A stretch of DNA of 64,000 bases from Mycolicibacterium fallax (GTDB taxonomy: Bacteria > Actinomycetota > Actinomycetes > Mycobacteriales > Mycobacteriaceae). Made by a program: the position numbers and the translations under genes. The notes under the pieces are model-generated. The model was given only the letters and a program-made list of their open reading frames with translations. It had not been told where the DNA came from and did not search any database. How positions within the stretch are numbered: the first letter of the stretch is position 1; every line of letters starts with the position of its first letter. This document shows, one piece after another, positions 23,278-32,354 of the stretch. Where the stretch lies: NCBI RefSeq assembly GCF_010726955.1, contig NZ_AP022603.1, positions 2,790,001 through 2,854,000 of the forward strand, in the 5' to 3' direction.

Positions 23278-24997
23278 CCAGCGCCTCGTAGTCCTCGTCG
23301 GTCGGCGGCCCGGGGCGCGCCGGCACCGGTCGCGGCCGCAGCCAGCCGGGCAGCCAGGACGGCGGATCGTCGGGCGCCCGGTCGAACACGCCCCCGGCCG
23401 GGTCGTCGACCCGGCCACCCCAGCGCACCAGGTCCTGGCCCGGCCGGTAGATCTGGCGGACCACCAGCACACACAGCCCGAGGACGGCGATGTCACGCAG
23501 CAGCACGGTGGCGGTGAACCACTGCTCGGGCAGCCCCTTGTTCTGCTCGCCGTAGAGGTAGAGCATTCGCGGCACCCACACCAGGGCGTCGATCGTCATC
23601 CAGGCCAGCAGGATCCGCCGATGCGGCAGCGCGAGCACCGCCAGCGGCACCAGCCACAGCGAGAACTGCGGGCTCCACACCTTGTTGGTCAGCAGGAACG
23701 CCGCGACGACGAGAAATGCCAGCTGGGCGACCCGGGGCCGCTGCGGCGCGGTCAGCGCGAGGTAGCCGATGCCGGCGCAGGCCAGCACGAACGCCGCAGC
23801 GACCACCGCGTTGAGCACCGTCGGCGGTTCCCAGAACCCGAGCTGCGGGTCGAAGCCGGACCACCCGGTGAAGGACTTGTACACGTTGTACAGCGAGTCC
23901 ATATCGTCGCCGCGCCGGGCGTTGAGCCGGAAGAACTCCGACCAGCCGCGCGGAAAAAGCAGCGCGATCGGCAGGTTCACCGCGACCCAGGTGGCCAGCG
24001 CCGAGCCGGCGGTCAGCAGCGCGGGGCGCAACCGGCCGCTGCGCAGCGCCAACAGCAGCAGCGGCACCAGCAGCAGCGCCGGGTACAGCTTGGCGGCGGT
24101 GCCCAGCCCGATCAGCACCCCGGCCCAGCCGGGCCGGCGCCGCGCCCAGGCCAGCAGCCCGCCCATCGCGAACGCCGTGGCCAACGCGTCGAAGTTGGTG
24201 AAGATCTGGAAGATCAGGATCGGTGAGGCGGCCACCAACACCGCGTCCCAGGGCCGCCGCCCGGACAGCCCGGCGGTCGCCCACACGGTGACCAGCCAGG
24301 CCAGCGCCAGCCCGAACGCCGCGATGTTGAAGAACATCACCACCTCGGCGGGCACCGGCAGCGCCGGGACCGCCTTTGTCATGGCGGTGTAGGTCTTGGC
24401 CAGCGCCATCGACACGTACTGGTACAGCCCGGTGAGCACCGGGTACTCCATGTACCGGATGGCGGGTTGGCCGTCGTACTGCAGCCGCGGCTCACCGGCA
24501 CTGTCGGTCTCGACCCAGCTGGACTTATACGGGAACTTGCCCTCGCTGAGCAGTTCGGCGCCGTAGAGCGGGACGGTGTCGGAGTAGCAGAGCTGGAAGT
24601 AGGCGCGCTGGCCCGACCAGTTGGCCACCTTCTGTTCGGCGCTGCCGGTGCCCACGGTCTGCAGGCAGGCGGCCTTGGTGCTCGCGCCCAGCGCCAGGAA
24701 GACCAGCGCGATCAGAAACATCACCCGCAGCGGGGTGAGGAACCGCTGCCGCCCGATCAGCGCATGCCGCCCGACCGGCCCGCCGATCGTCCCGGACAGC
24801 GCGTTGCCGAGGACGTCGGTGCGGCTGGGCAGGTCCCGGTCGGTGACACTGCGCCGGTCATCGGCCAGCGGCAGCGGTGCGACGGCCGGGGCGGCCGCAG
24901 TGATCTCCGGCTTGGTGCTCTCTGCCTCGGTGATCTCCTCCCCGGCGGCGGCCTCGGTGATCTCCTCGGGCTGCGAGTCGCGGTCCTCGTCGGTCAC
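23231..24997 (-). CDS. GT87-like (DUF2029) polytopic glycosyltransferase
   Basis: A 588-residue membrane protein, homologue of Rv0051. The N-terminal 80 or so residues are acidic and cytoplasmic. About 11-12 hydrophobic segments follow, from RVMFLIALVFLALG on. The family belongs to the GT-C superfamily that uses polyprenyl-phosphate sugars to build mannose- or arabinose-containing envelope glycans; an acidic pair after the first segment would be the catalytic site. It starts with a 4-bp overlap on the ponA1 stop, so it is translated with the penicillin-binding protein. The 3' end overlaps the convergent hydrolase gene. Confidence 0.8.
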   Translation of the reverse strand: MTDEDRDSQPEEITEAAAGEEITEAESTKPEITAAAPAVAPLPLADDRRSVTDRDLPSRTDVLGNALSGTIGGPVGRHALIGRQRFLTPLRVMFLIALVFLALGASTKAACLQTVGTGSAEQKVANWSGQRAYFQLCYSDTVPLYGAELLSEGKFPYKSSWVETDSAGEPRLQYDGQPAIRYMEYPVLTGLYQYVSMALAKTYTAMTKAVPALPVPAEVVMFFNIAAFGLALAWLVTVWATAGLSGRRPWDAVLVAASPILIFQIFTNFDALATAFAMGGLLAWARRRPGWAGVLIGLGTAAKLYPALLLVPLLLLALRSGRLRPALLTAGSALATWVAVNLPIALLFPRGWSEFFRLNARRGDDMDSLYNVYKSFTGWSGFDPQLGFWEPPTVLNAVVAAAFVLACAGIGYLALTAPQRPRVAQLAFLVVAAFLLTNKVWSPQFSLWLVPLAVLALPHRRILLAWMTIDALVWVPRMLYLYGEQNKGLPEQWFTATVLLRDIAVLGLCVLVVRQIYRPGQDLVRWGGRVDDPAGGVFDRAPDDPPSWLPGWLRPRPVPARPGPPTDEDYEALAMAAERVGAGNPAGR

Positions 24998-27630
24998 GGG
25001 GGCGGCGGTGGCAGGCCCGGGTCACCCGGCGGCGGCGGAGGGGGCGGAGGCGGCGGCGGGGGCGCGTTGGGATCCGGCGGCGGTGGTGGCGGCGGCAGGC
25101 CGATGGTCGTCGGCGGGCCCCACGGGATGCTGACCCCCGGCGCGATCTCGATGGTCGGCTGGATGACCTCGACGCCCGGCGGAAGGCCCGGGGCGGCCGG
25201 CGGCGGCGCCTCGACCGGCCGCGGCGGCGGCGCGTACACCGGGACGCCGGCGTAACCGCCGATCTCCGGCGGCTTGGGGAAGGACTCGTTGTCGGTGCCC
25301 GACAGGGCGCCGTCCATGGTGGCCTTCCAGATGTCCGACGGCAGGCCGGACCCGTAGACCGGGCCGCCCCACTTATTCACCAGCGGTTTGTCCCCGCCGG
25401 TGGTGCCGACCCACACCGCGGTCGACAACGACGGGGTGTAACCGACCATCCAGGCGTCCCGGTTGGCGTCGGTGTCGCCGAGCTGGTTGGTGCCGGTCTT
25501 GGCCGCCGACGCGCGGCCGCCGGCCAGGTTGTGGCCGCGGGACCAGCCGGCGATCGGCTGCATCGCGGAGGTGACGTTGTCGGCGACGGCTGCCTCGATC
25601 CGCTGCTCCCCCGGGTTGTCCTCGCCGCCGGCGTCGAACAGCACCTCGCCGTCGGCGTTGACGACCTTGGCGATGAAGTGCGGCTTGCGGTACACCCCGG
25701 AGGCGGCCAGCGTCGCGTACGCCGAGGCCATGTCGATCACCCGGGACTGGTACTGACCCAGCACGATGCCGTTGTTGGGCGGACCGCCCTCGCCGTCCTC
25801 GCTGAGGGTGTGCGCAACGCCCGGGAAGCTGGTCGCGACACCGGCCCGGTGCGCGGCGTCGGCGACGTCCTCCGGACCGTTCTTGAGCTTCAGCATCAGC
25901 CGGTAGTAGCTGGTGTTCAGCGAGCGCTTGAGCGCCTCGGCAATGTTGCAGACGCCGCAGCCCTCGCCCTCGACGTTGCTGATCTTGATGCCGTCGACGG
26001 TCAGCGGCGAGCTGTCGATCTGGTAGCCCAGCCCCATCCCCTGCTCCAGGGCTGCGACCAGGCCGAAGACCTTGAACGACGACCCGGTCGGCAGGCCGGC
26101 CTGGGCGAAGTCGAAGCCGTTGGCGTCGGAGCCGCCGTAGTAGGCCTTGACCCCACCGGTCCGCGGGTCGATGGCCACCGCCGCGGCGCGCATGTCGGCG
26201 TCCTGGCCCGACAGCGCCTCGGTGACGGCGTCGACGGCCGCGGCCTGCGCCTGCGGATCGATGGTGGTGGTCACCTGCAGGCCCTCGGTGTTGAGCAACT
26301 GCTCACTGATGTTGAAGATCCCCATCAGTTCCTTGATGACCTGGCGCTCGATCAGCCCGTTGGGGCCGGTGGTCTGGTTCGCCTGGCTGGCTCGCTCGGG
26401 GGCGATGGTCTCCGGGAACACCTGCGCGGCACGGTCCTGCTCGGACAACGCGCCGATGGTGACCATGCCGTCAAGCACCCAGTTCCAGCGCTCCTGGGCA
26501 CCCTCCAGGTCGACCGCCGGATCCAGGGTGGACGGGCGCTGGATCAACGCCGCCAGCAGCGCGCCCTCGGACACCGTGAGGTCCTCGACGGGCTTGTCGA
26601 AGTAGGCCCTCGACGCCGCCGAGATCCCGTAGGCGCCGCGGCCGAAGTAGATGATGTTGAGGTAGGCCTCCAGCACTTCGTCCTTGGACCATTCTCGCGA
26701 CATCTTGGTGGAGATGACCAGTTCCTTGGCCTTGCGCACCAGGCCGCCGAACCCGCTGCGGGCGTCACCGACCAGCGCGTTCTTGACGTACTGCTGGGTG
26801 ATGGTCGACCCGCCCTGGGTGTCCCCGCCGACGATGTTGTTCTTGATCGCGCGGGCGAACCCGGTGAAGGAGAAGCCGGGGTTGCTGTAGAAGTCGCGGT
26901 CCTCGGCGGCCATCACCGCGTCGCGGACGTGCTCGGGGATCTGGTCGATGCCGACGTCGATCCGGTTGCCCTCCGGCGGCACGATCTTGGCGATCTCCGA
27001 GCCGTCGGAGGCCAGGATCGTCGAGACCTGCGCGGTCCGGATGTCGCCGGGCTTGGGCACGTCGACGATCGAGTAGGCCATCGCGAATGTGACGAACGGC
27101 AGCAACAGCAGCAGCACCGCGGCGACCACGGCGCCGCGGCGCACCCAGCGCCAGTTGATGCTGAGCCCGGCCAGCGGGCGCCGCGGCGGCCCGTCGCCGC
27201 CGGCGGCCGGCGGCTCAGCGGGTTTCTTGGGGGCCGGGACGCCGTCCAGCGCGGCCTTGACCACGTCGATCGGGTCCCGCAGCGACGGGTCCAGCTCGTC
27301 GCGGACCGGCGGGATGACGGCGGTCGGGCGGGGATCGGGGCGGGTCGGCGGGGCCGGCCGCGGCGGGCCGGGGCGATTCGGGCCGCCGGTACCGGGGCCG
27401 GTGCTGCCCGGGCCATTACTTCCCGGGCCGTTGCCCCCGGGGCCAGTGCTGCCCGGGCCGGTGCGGTCTGGTTCGGGGCGCTCGGTCCGGGCCCGGTCCG
27501 GTCCGGGACGGTCCGTTCCCGGACGGACCGGCTCGGCCGGCTTCTGGGCATGACGCGGCGCGCCACCCGTGGGTGGCGTGTTGGCAGCGTCGCTCGGGGT
27601 CGGCTCCGGGCCGTTGACGGGGTTATTCAC
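24994..27630 (-). CDS. ponA1: Bifunctional penicillin-binding protein PonA1
   Basis: An 878-residue class A PBP. A long cytoplasmic region of about 160 residues is rich in Pro, Gly and Arg (repeated GPGS/NGPG units). One membrane segment spans about 165-187. The glycosyltransferase domain has catalytic E243 in EDRDFY and GGSTITQQYVKN. The transpeptidase motifs are S517-S-F-K520, S570-L-N and K711-T-G. The C-terminus is a proline-rich tail of about 60 residues. It polymerises and cross-links peptidoglycan. It overlaps the DUF5318 gene by 8 bp upstream and the GT87-like gene by 4 bp downstream. Confidence 0.96.
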   Translation of the reverse strand: MNNPVNGPEPTPSDAANTPPTGGAPRHAQKPAEPVRPGTDRPGPDRARTERPEPDRTGPGSTGPGGNGPGSNGPGSTGPGTGGPNRPGPPRPAPPTRPDPRPTAVIPPVRDELDPSLRDPIDVVKAALDGVPAPKKPAEPPAAGGDGPPRRPLAGLSINWRWVRRGAVVAAVLLLLLPFVTFAMAYSIVDVPKPGDIRTAQVSTILASDGSEIAKIVPPEGNRIDVGIDQIPEHVRDAVMAAEDRDFYSNPGFSFTGFARAIKNNIVGGDTQGGSTITQQYVKNALVGDARSGFGGLVRKAKELVISTKMSREWSKDEVLEAYLNIIYFGRGAYGISAASRAYFDKPVEDLTVSEGALLAALIQRPSTLDPAVDLEGAQERWNWVLDGMVTIGALSEQDRAAQVFPETIAPERASQANQTTGPNGLIERQVIKELMGIFNISEQLLNTEGLQVTTTIDPQAQAAAVDAVTEALSGQDADMRAAAVAIDPRTGGVKAYYGGSDANGFDFAQAGLPTGSSFKVFGLVAALEQGMGLGYQIDSSPLTVDGIKISNVEGEGCGVCNIAEALKRSLNTSYYRLMLKLKNGPEDVADAAHRAGVATSFPGVAHTLSEDGEGGPPNNGIVLGQYQSRVIDMASAYATLAASGVYRKPHFIAKVVNADGEVLFDAGGEDNPGEQRIEAAVADNVTSAMQPIAGWSRGHNLAGGRASAAKTGTNQLGDTDANRDAWMVGYTPSLSTAVWVGTTGGDKPLVNKWGGPVYGSGLPSDIWKATMDGALSGTDNESFPKPPEIGGYAGVPVYAPPPRPVEAPPPAAPGLPPGVEVIQPTIEIAPGVSIPWGPPTTIGLPPPPPPPDPNAPPPPPPPPPPPPGDPGLPPPPP

Positions 27631-28051
27631 TGGCGGTCCGCGCGCCCTTCCGCGCGGTCCGGGTACGCGGCGACTTGGGCTTCTTGGGCAGCCCCAGCAC
27701 GTACGACTTCACCAGGTGGTTCCAACTGCAGGTCCGGCACACCTCGACGACATGAACGGCAAACTCCTCGTAACGGGTGGCCAGCAGGACCAGCTCCTCG
27801 GCGGTGCGCGCCGACCCCGAGACCGGACCCAGCTGATCACCGAAAACCCAGGAAACCAGCGTCAGTGGTTCCTTGCGGCAAATCGGGCACATCACCGAGC
27901 TTTGTTTCCCGTGAAACTTCGCGGCACGCAACAGATACGGATTCGCGTCGCACACCTCGGTGACCCCGGTTCGCCCGGAATACACCTCGGCCAGCAGGGA
28001 CCGGCGCCGGAGCGCGTAGTCCACCACCTGTCGCTGCAATCGCACGGTCAC
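27623..28051 (-). CDS. DUF5318 family zinc-ribbon-like protein (Rv0049 homologue)
   Basis: A 142-residue cytoplasmic protein conserved beside ponA1 in mycobacteria. It holds two CxxC pairs (CPIC and CRTC), suggesting a zinc ribbon. The C-terminus is strongly basic (KKPKSPRTRTARKG). The start is a GTG with no obvious alternative. The gene overlaps ponA1 by 8 bp, so the pair is probably co-translated. No biochemical role is known. The coding sequence contains a degenerate parS-like element. Confidence 0.78.
   Translation of the reverse strand: MTVRLQRQVVDYALRRRSLLAEVYSGRTGVTEVCDANPYLLRAAKFHGKQSSVMCPICRKEPLTLVSWVFGDQLGPVSGSARTAEELVLLATRYEEFAVHVVEVCRTCSWNHLVKSYVLGLPKKPKSPRTRTARKGARTASE
27903..27918. 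promoter_or_regulatory. Degenerate parS-like sequence
   Basis: TGTTTCCCGTGAAACT differs at two positions from the perfect parS sites near parA. It lies inside the DUF5318 gene, about 30 kb from those sites. It may be a weak ParB site or chance. Confidence 0.3.
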
Positions 28052-28094
28052 CAGAGTACGTCGCCATCACCGGCCGGGCGGCGGGACGGCCCCC

Positions 28095-28100
28095 TACCAT
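28095..28100 (+). promoter_or_regulatory. -10-like box TACCAT, possible leaderless promoter
   Basis: TACCAT fits TANNNT and ends 6 nt before the GTG of the DUF1707 gene. No Shine-Dalgarno precedes that GTG. Confidence 0.45.
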
Positions 28101-28106
28101 CTAGCT

Positions 28107-28955
28107 GTGGCGACCCGCCGAACCGCGCGAACCCGCGCCAAGGACAGCGATCGCAATGACGCTTGCGCGGTGCTCGACGGCGCACTGGCCGACGGTCAGC
28201 TCTCCGGCGAGGAGCACCGGCAGCGGGTTGCCACCGCCACCGCGGCGACCACCCTCGGCGAGTTGCAGACGCTCGTCGCGGACCTGCAGACCGACGGCGC
28301 CCCAGTGCGACTGCCCGACCTCAACCAGGGGCCACCACGGCCGGCACCGGGCTGGGGCCTGCGCGCGGCGATCGCCGGCGCGCTGGTGCTGCTCGGCATC
28401 GGGATCGGCTGGGGCCTGTACGGCACGTCCTCCTCGCCGCTGAGCCGCGCCCCCGATCCGGGCGCCGCGCCCGACGGCGTCGCACCGGTGGTGCTGACCC
28501 CGCCGCGGCAGCTGCATTCACTCGGCGGGCTGACCGGCTTGTTCACCCAGATGCGCGAGCGCTTCGGCGACACCACCGGCTATCGGCTGGTGGTCTATCC
28601 CGACTACGCCTCGCTGGACTTCCCGGACCGCGCCGACGAGCGCCGCAAGTTCAGCTCCGTCTACCGCGGCGGCTGGGACGATCCGCGGCCGAGCGCCCGC
28701 AGCTCGGGGGACCGAGTGGTGGATCTCACCAAATTCGACACCGCGGCGATCGTCGGGGTGCTGCGGGGCGCGCCGGAAACGCTGGGCATCGCCCCCGCCG
28801 AGGTCAACAACAGGTATCTGATCATCGAGCCGTCCGGTGACCCGCAGACCCCCGAGGCGGTCCTGATCTCGGTGTATGTCTCCGCAGAGTTCGGCAGCGG
28901 CTCTCTCACGCTGCATCCCGACGGCACCCTCACGCGGATCAACTACCCGGGCTGA
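28107..28955 (+). CDS. DUF1707 domain membrane protein (Rv0048c homologue)
   Basis: A 282-residue protein. The N-terminal 60 or so residues match DUF1707 (DRNDACAVLDGALADGQLSGEEHRQRVATA), a short cytoplasmic domain common in actinobacterial membrane proteins. One membrane segment follows (about 91-110, LRAAIAGALVLLGIGIGWGL). The rest is extracytoplasmic and has no recognised fold. It is divergent from DUF5318-ponA1 and precedes the PadR gene on the same strand. A GTG start 6 nt after a TACCAT box suggests a leaderless mRNA. Confidence 0.78.
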   Translation: MATRRTARTRAKDSDRNDACAVLDGALADGQLSGEEHRQRVATATAATTLGELQTLVADLQTDGAPVRLPDLNQGPPRPAPGWGLRAAIAGALVLLGIGIGWGLYGTSSSPLSRAPDPGAAPDGVAPVVLTPPRQLHSLGGLTGLFTQMRERFGDTTGYRLVVYPDYASLDFPDRADERRKFSSVYRGGWDDPRPSARSSGDRVVDLTKFDTAAIVGVLRGAPETLGIAPAEVNNRYLIIEPSGDPQTPEAVLISVYVSAEFGSGSLTLHPDGTLTRINYPG

Positions 28956-29034
28956 CGCCCCCGGCGCGCCGGCGCCGGGGTTCGCCGGCCGCCGGGTCGC
29001 ACTGGCCTGCCGTTTTGCGGCCGAATATATCGGC

Positions 29035-29088
29035 GCGATACAATTCTGCGACGTGTCGGTCCGCCGTAACGGTGCGACAAAATTCTGC
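29035..29088 (+). promoter_or_regulatory. Direct repeats upstream of the padR-type gene
   Basis: GCGATACAATTCTGC (29035-29049) and GCGACAAAATTCTGC (29074-29088) are a direct repeat with two mismatches, 39 bp apart start to start. The second ends just before the Shine-Dalgarno of the PadR gene. They may be regulator sites, possibly autoregulatory. Confidence 0.4.
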
Positions 29089-29102
29089 AGGAGGTGAATC
29101 GA

Positions 29103-29648
29103 GTGCTGGAACTGGCCATCCTCGGCCTGCTGCTCGAATCCCCGATGCACGGCTATGAGCTGCGTAAACGGCTCACCGGTCTGCTCGGCGCCTTCCGGGC
29201 GTTCTCCTACGGTTCGCTGTACCCGGCGCTGCGCCGGATGCAGGCCGACGGGCTGATCGTCGAGGACGCCGCACCCACCGGGACGACCAAGGTGCGTCGC
29301 GCTCGGCGGGTGTATCAGCTGACCGACGCCGGGCGGGAACGGTTCAGCGAACTCGTCGCCGACACCGGCCCGCAGAACTACACCGACGACGGCTTCGGGG
29401 TACACCTGGCCTTCTTCAACCGCACCCCTGCCGAGGCCCGGATGCGGATTCTGGAGGGCCGTCGTCGTCAGGTCGAAGAACGCCGGGAGGGGTTGCGTGA
29501 GGCCATCGCGCGCGCCAGCGGCTCGATCGACCGCTACACCAAGCAGTTGCACCAGCTTGGTCTGGAGTCCAGCGAACGCGAAGTGAACTGGCTCAACGAG
29601 TTGATCGCCGCCGAGCGCGGCGCACAGGGCCAACCCGAAACACCCTGA
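29103..29648 (+). CDS. PadR-family transcriptional regulator (Rv0047c homologue)
   Basis: A 181-residue PadR regulator. The winged helix covers [23 protein letters not shown] through [20 protein letters not shown], and a C-terminal helical dimerisation region follows (about 95-170). The GTG at 29103 was chosen because AGGAGG sits 8 nt upstream and it matches the family start MLELAILG. It lies 49 bp before ino1, as in other mycobacteria, and may control inositol synthesis. Confidence 0.88.
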   Translation: MLELAILGLLLESPMHGYELRKRLTGLLGAFRAFSYGSLYPALRRMQADGLIVEDAAPTGTTKVRRARRVYQLTDAGRERFSELVADTGPQNYTDDGFGVHLAFFNRTPAEARMRILEGRRRQVEERREGLREAIARASGSIDRYTKQLHQLGLESSEREVNWLNELIAAERGAQGQPETP

Positions 29649-29697
29649 AACACCCACGGCCCACAGACAAACAGCAGTACCGATCGGAGGAGAACCC

Positions 29698-30807
29698 ATG
29701 AGTGAGAACAACGTGACCGCGTCGACGGATGTGCGGGTCGCCATTGTCGGCGTCGGGAACTGCGCGTCCTCGCTTGTGCAGGGCGTGCAGTACTACAAGG
29801 ACGCGGACGAGAACTCGAACGTGCCCGGCCTGATGCACGTCAAGTTCGGTCCGTACCACGTGCGCGACGTGAAGTTCGTCGCCGCGTTCGACGTCGACGC
29901 CAAGAAGGTCGGCTTCGATCTGTCCGAGGCCATCTACGCCTCGGAGAACAACACCATCAAGATCGCCGACGTCCCGCCGACCGACATCACCGTGCAGCGC
30001 GGCCCCACCCTTGACGGCATCGGCAAGTACTACGCCGACACCATCGAGGTCTCCGACGCCGAGCCGGTCGACGTCGTCAAGGCGCTGCGCGACGCCCGGG
30101 TCGACGTGCTGGTCTCCTACCTGCCGGTGGGCTCCGATGAGGCCGACAAGTTCTACGCCCAGTGCGCGATCGACGCCGGGGTGGCCTTCGTCAACGCGCT
30201 GCCGGTGTTCATCGCCTCCGACCCGGTGTGGGCCAAGAAGTTCGCCGACGCCGGCGTGCCGATCGTCGGCGACGACATCAAGAGCCAGGTCGGCGCGACC
30301 ATCACCCACCGCGTGATGGCCAAGCTGTTCGAGGACCGCGGCGTCACCCTGGACCGCACCTACCAGCTCAACGTCGGCGGCAACATGGACTTCAAGAACA
30401 TGCTGGAGCGCGAGCGGCTGGAGTCCAAGAAGATCTCCAAGACCCAGGCCGTGACCTCCAACCTGACCGGCTCGCTGGCCGGCAAGGTCGAGGACAAGAA
30501 CGTGCACATCGGCCCGTCCGACCACGTCGCCTGGCTCGACGATCGCAAGTGGGCCTACGTCCGGCTGGAGGGCCGCGCCTTCGGTGACGTGCCGCTGAAC
30601 CTGGAGTACAAGCTCGAGGTGTGGGACTCGCCGAACTCGGCCGGCATCATCATCGACGCGGTGCGCGCCGCCAAGATCGCCAAGGACCGCGGCATCGGTG
30701 GCCCGATCATCCCGGCCTCGGCCTACCTGATGAAGAGCCCGCCCGAGCAGCTCGCCGACGACGTCGCCCGTCAGCAGCTCGAAGAGTTCATCATCGGCGC
30801 CGACTAG
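29698..30807 (+). CDS. ino1: Inositol-3-phosphate synthase
   Basis: A 369-residue myo-inositol-1-phosphate synthase. It converts glucose-6-phosphate to inositol-3-phosphate using NAD, which supplies mycothiol and phosphatidylinositol mannosides. The Rossmann motif [13 protein letters not shown] and the conserved active-site stretches [15 protein letters not shown] and [13 protein letters not shown] are intact. A Shine-Dalgarno (GGAGGAG) precedes the ATG. A PadR regulator gene lies directly upstream. A large hairpin follows the stop. Confidence 0.97.
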   Translation: MSENNVTASTDVRVAIVGVGNCASSLVQGVQYYKDADENSNVPGLMHVKFGPYHVRDVKFVAAFDVDAKKVGFDLSEAIYASENNTIKIADVPPTDITVQRGPTLDGIGKYYADTIEVSDAEPVDVVKALRDARVDVLVSYLPVGSDEADKFYAQCAIDAGVAFVNALPVFIASDPVWAKKFADAGVPIVGDDIKSQVGATITHRVMAKLFEDRGVTLDRTYQLNVGGNMDFKNMLERERLESKKISKTQAVTSNLTGSLAGKVEDKNVHIGPSDHVAWLDDRKWAYVRLEGRAFGDVPLNLEYKLEVWDSPNSAGIIIDAVRAAKIAKDRGIGGPIIPASAYLMKSPPEQLADDVARQQLEEFIIGAD

Positions 30808-30825
30808 CACCGCCGCTCTACCGCC

Positions 30826-30886
30826 GACGAAGGTGCGGCGGGAACGCAGATCCGGACCGGATCTGGGCTCCCGCCGCACCTTCGTC
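30826..30886 (+). terminator. Large hairpin after ino1
   Basis: An 18-bp outer stem (GACGAAGGTGCGGCGGGA at 30826-30843 with its exact inverse at 30869-30886) encloses a second perfect 9-bp stem (CAGATCCGG/CCGGATCTG). It begins 18 bp after the ino1 stop and ends 12 bp before the next start. It probably ends ino1 transcription. Confidence 0.75.
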
Positions 30887-30898
30887 GTATAAAGAGAT

Positions 30899-31789
30899 GT
30901 GCTCACCGACGACGAACTGCTGCGCCTCGACGAGTTCGCGCTGCTGCCCGAGAACGCCACCGCGGCCGGGGTCCGCTCGCCGCTGCCGCCGGTCGGCCGG
31001 ATCGAGCTCGGTACCGTCAGCGCGCTGACCTGGGGCGCGGGCCCCGCCGAGGTGGTGTTCCTGCACGGCGGCGGCCAGAACGCCCACACCTGGGACACCG
31101 TGGTGCTGGGCCTGGGACTGCCGGCGCTGGCCGTCGACCTGCCCGGACACGGCCGCTCGGCCTGGCGCGAGGACGGCGACTACGGGCCCAAGCTCAACGC
31201 CGAGACGCTGCGGCCGGTGCTGCGCGAGCTCGCGCCATCGCCGCGGCTGGTGGTCGGGATGTCCCTCGGCGGACTGACCGCGCTGCGGGTGGCGGCCACC
31301 GAACCGGCGCTGGTGCCCGAGCTGGTGCTCGTCGACGTCACCCCGTCGGCCCCGGCCCGGCACAACGAGATGACCAAGGCCCAGCTCGGCGCGGTGGCCC
31401 TGGTCCAGGGCGAACGCACCTTCGACAGCTTCGCCGCGATGCTGGACGAAGCGGTCACCGCCGCGCCGCACCGCAGCCGGGAATCGCTGCGCCGCGGCGT
31501 GTTCCACAATGCCAAGCAGCTCGACGACGGCCGCTGGGCCTGGCGCTACGACGCCTTCCGCAAGGGCGACGGCTTCGACGGACTCTGGGACGATGTTCCG
31601 GCGATCACCATGCCGACCACCCTGGTCCGCGGCGCCAACTCCTACTTCGTCAACGACGACGACGCCCAGCAGTTCGCCCGGGAGGCGCCCGGGTTCCGCG
31701 AGACCATCGTCGTCGCCGACGCCGGCCATTCGGTTCAGGGCGACCAACCGCTCGAGCTGATCCGGATCCTGCGGCAACTGCTGGGGTGA
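30899..31789 (+). CDS. Alpha/beta hydrolase, Rv0045c-type esterase
   Basis: A 296-residue serine esterase. The oxyanion loop HGGGQNAHTW, the DLPGHGRS turn, the nucleophile elbow G-M-S-L-G-G and the histidine in DAGHSVQGD are all present. Its M. tuberculosis homologue cleaves short-chain esters; the natural substrate is unknown. The GTG start lies 12 bp after the ino1 terminator with no Shine-Dalgarno. A TATAAA stretch 5 nt upstream may be a -10 box. Confidence 0.88.
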   Translation: MLTDDELLRLDEFALLPENATAAGVRSPLPPVGRIELGTVSALTWGAGPAEVVFLHGGGQNAHTWDTVVLGLGLPALAVDLPGHGRSAWREDGDYGPKLNAETLRPVLRELAPSPRLVVGMSLGGLTALRVAATEPALVPELVLVDVTPSAPARHNEMTKAQLGAVALVQGERTFDSFAAMLDEAVTAAPHRSRESLRRGVFHNAKQLDDGRWAWRYDAFRKGDGFDGLWDDVPAITMPTTLVRGANSYFVNDDDAQQFAREAPGFRETIVVADAGHSVQGDQPLELIRILRQLLG

Positions 31790-31845
31790 GCCGCGACCCG
31801 TTCAGGGTTTTCTCAGCACCCGCAGGCTGGGGCGAGCAGACAGGT

Positions 31846-31851
31846 TAGACT
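31846..31851 (+). promoter_or_regulatory. -10-like box TAGACT, possible leaderless promoter
   Basis: TAGACT fits TANNNT and ends 8 nt before the ATG of the MarR gene, which has no Shine-Dalgarno. Confidence 0.45.
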
Positions 31852-31859
31852 GGCAAACT

Positions 31860-32348
31860 ATGGCGGAAGGCGAAGCCGGCACGGCCGTTGAGCCGCACCT
31901 GGCGCGGATTGCAGAGGACCTGCAGCGCACGCTGGGCAAGTTGTTCTCGGTGCTGCGTCGTGGCGATACGCCACGCGCCGCCTCAACCGCCGGTGAGCTC
32001 ACCCTGGCCCAACTCTCGATCCTGGTGACGCTGCTGGAGGTCGGACCGATCCGGATGACCGAACTGGCCGCGCGCGAGCGGGTCCGGACCCCGACCACCA
32101 CCGTCGCGATTCGCCGGCTGGAAAAACTCGGCCTGGTCAAGCGGACCCGGGATCCCTCGGATCTGCGGGCCGTGCTGGTCGAGATCACCCCGAAGGGGCA
32201 CGCCGAGCACCGTGAATCGTTGGCGCACCGGCACGCCGCGCTCGTCGAGTTGCTCAACAACCTCACCCCAGAGGAGATCGACGCCCTCGATCGGGCGATC
32301 GGTCCGCTGCAGCGGTTGGCCACCGGGGAGCCCGAGAAGGCCGGCTGA
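31860..32348 (+). CDS. MarR-family transcriptional regulator (Rv0042c homologue)
   Basis: A 162-residue MarR protein. The winged helix covers LAQLSILVTLLEVGPIRMTELAARE with recognition helix TPTTTVAIRRLEKLGLV and wing RTRDPSDLRAVLVEIT. Flanking helices would form the dimer. The ATG lies 8 nt after TAGACT without a Shine-Dalgarno. The stop is 6 bp from that of the convergent GH63-like gene. The ligand and targets are unknown. Confidence 0.88.
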   Translation: MAEGEAGTAVEPHLARIAEDLQRTLGKLFSVLRRGDTPRAASTAGELTLAQLSILVTLLEVGPIRMTELAARERVRTPTTTVAIRRLEKLGLVKRTRDPSDLRAVLVEITPKGHAEHRESLAHRHAALVELLNNLTPEEIDALDRAIGPLQRLATGEPEKAG

Positions 32349-32354
32349 GCCGGC

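Noticed and set aside
25531..27963. Very long open frame antisense to ponA1
   Set aside because: It has no recognisable protein features and mirrors the GC-rich codon pattern of ponA1, whose motifs are all intact.
30888..30893. TATAAA before the esterase GTG as a -10 box
   Set aside because: It lacks the final T of TANNNT, is only 5 nt from the start, and lies directly after the ino1 hairpin, so it is noted only in the gene entry.
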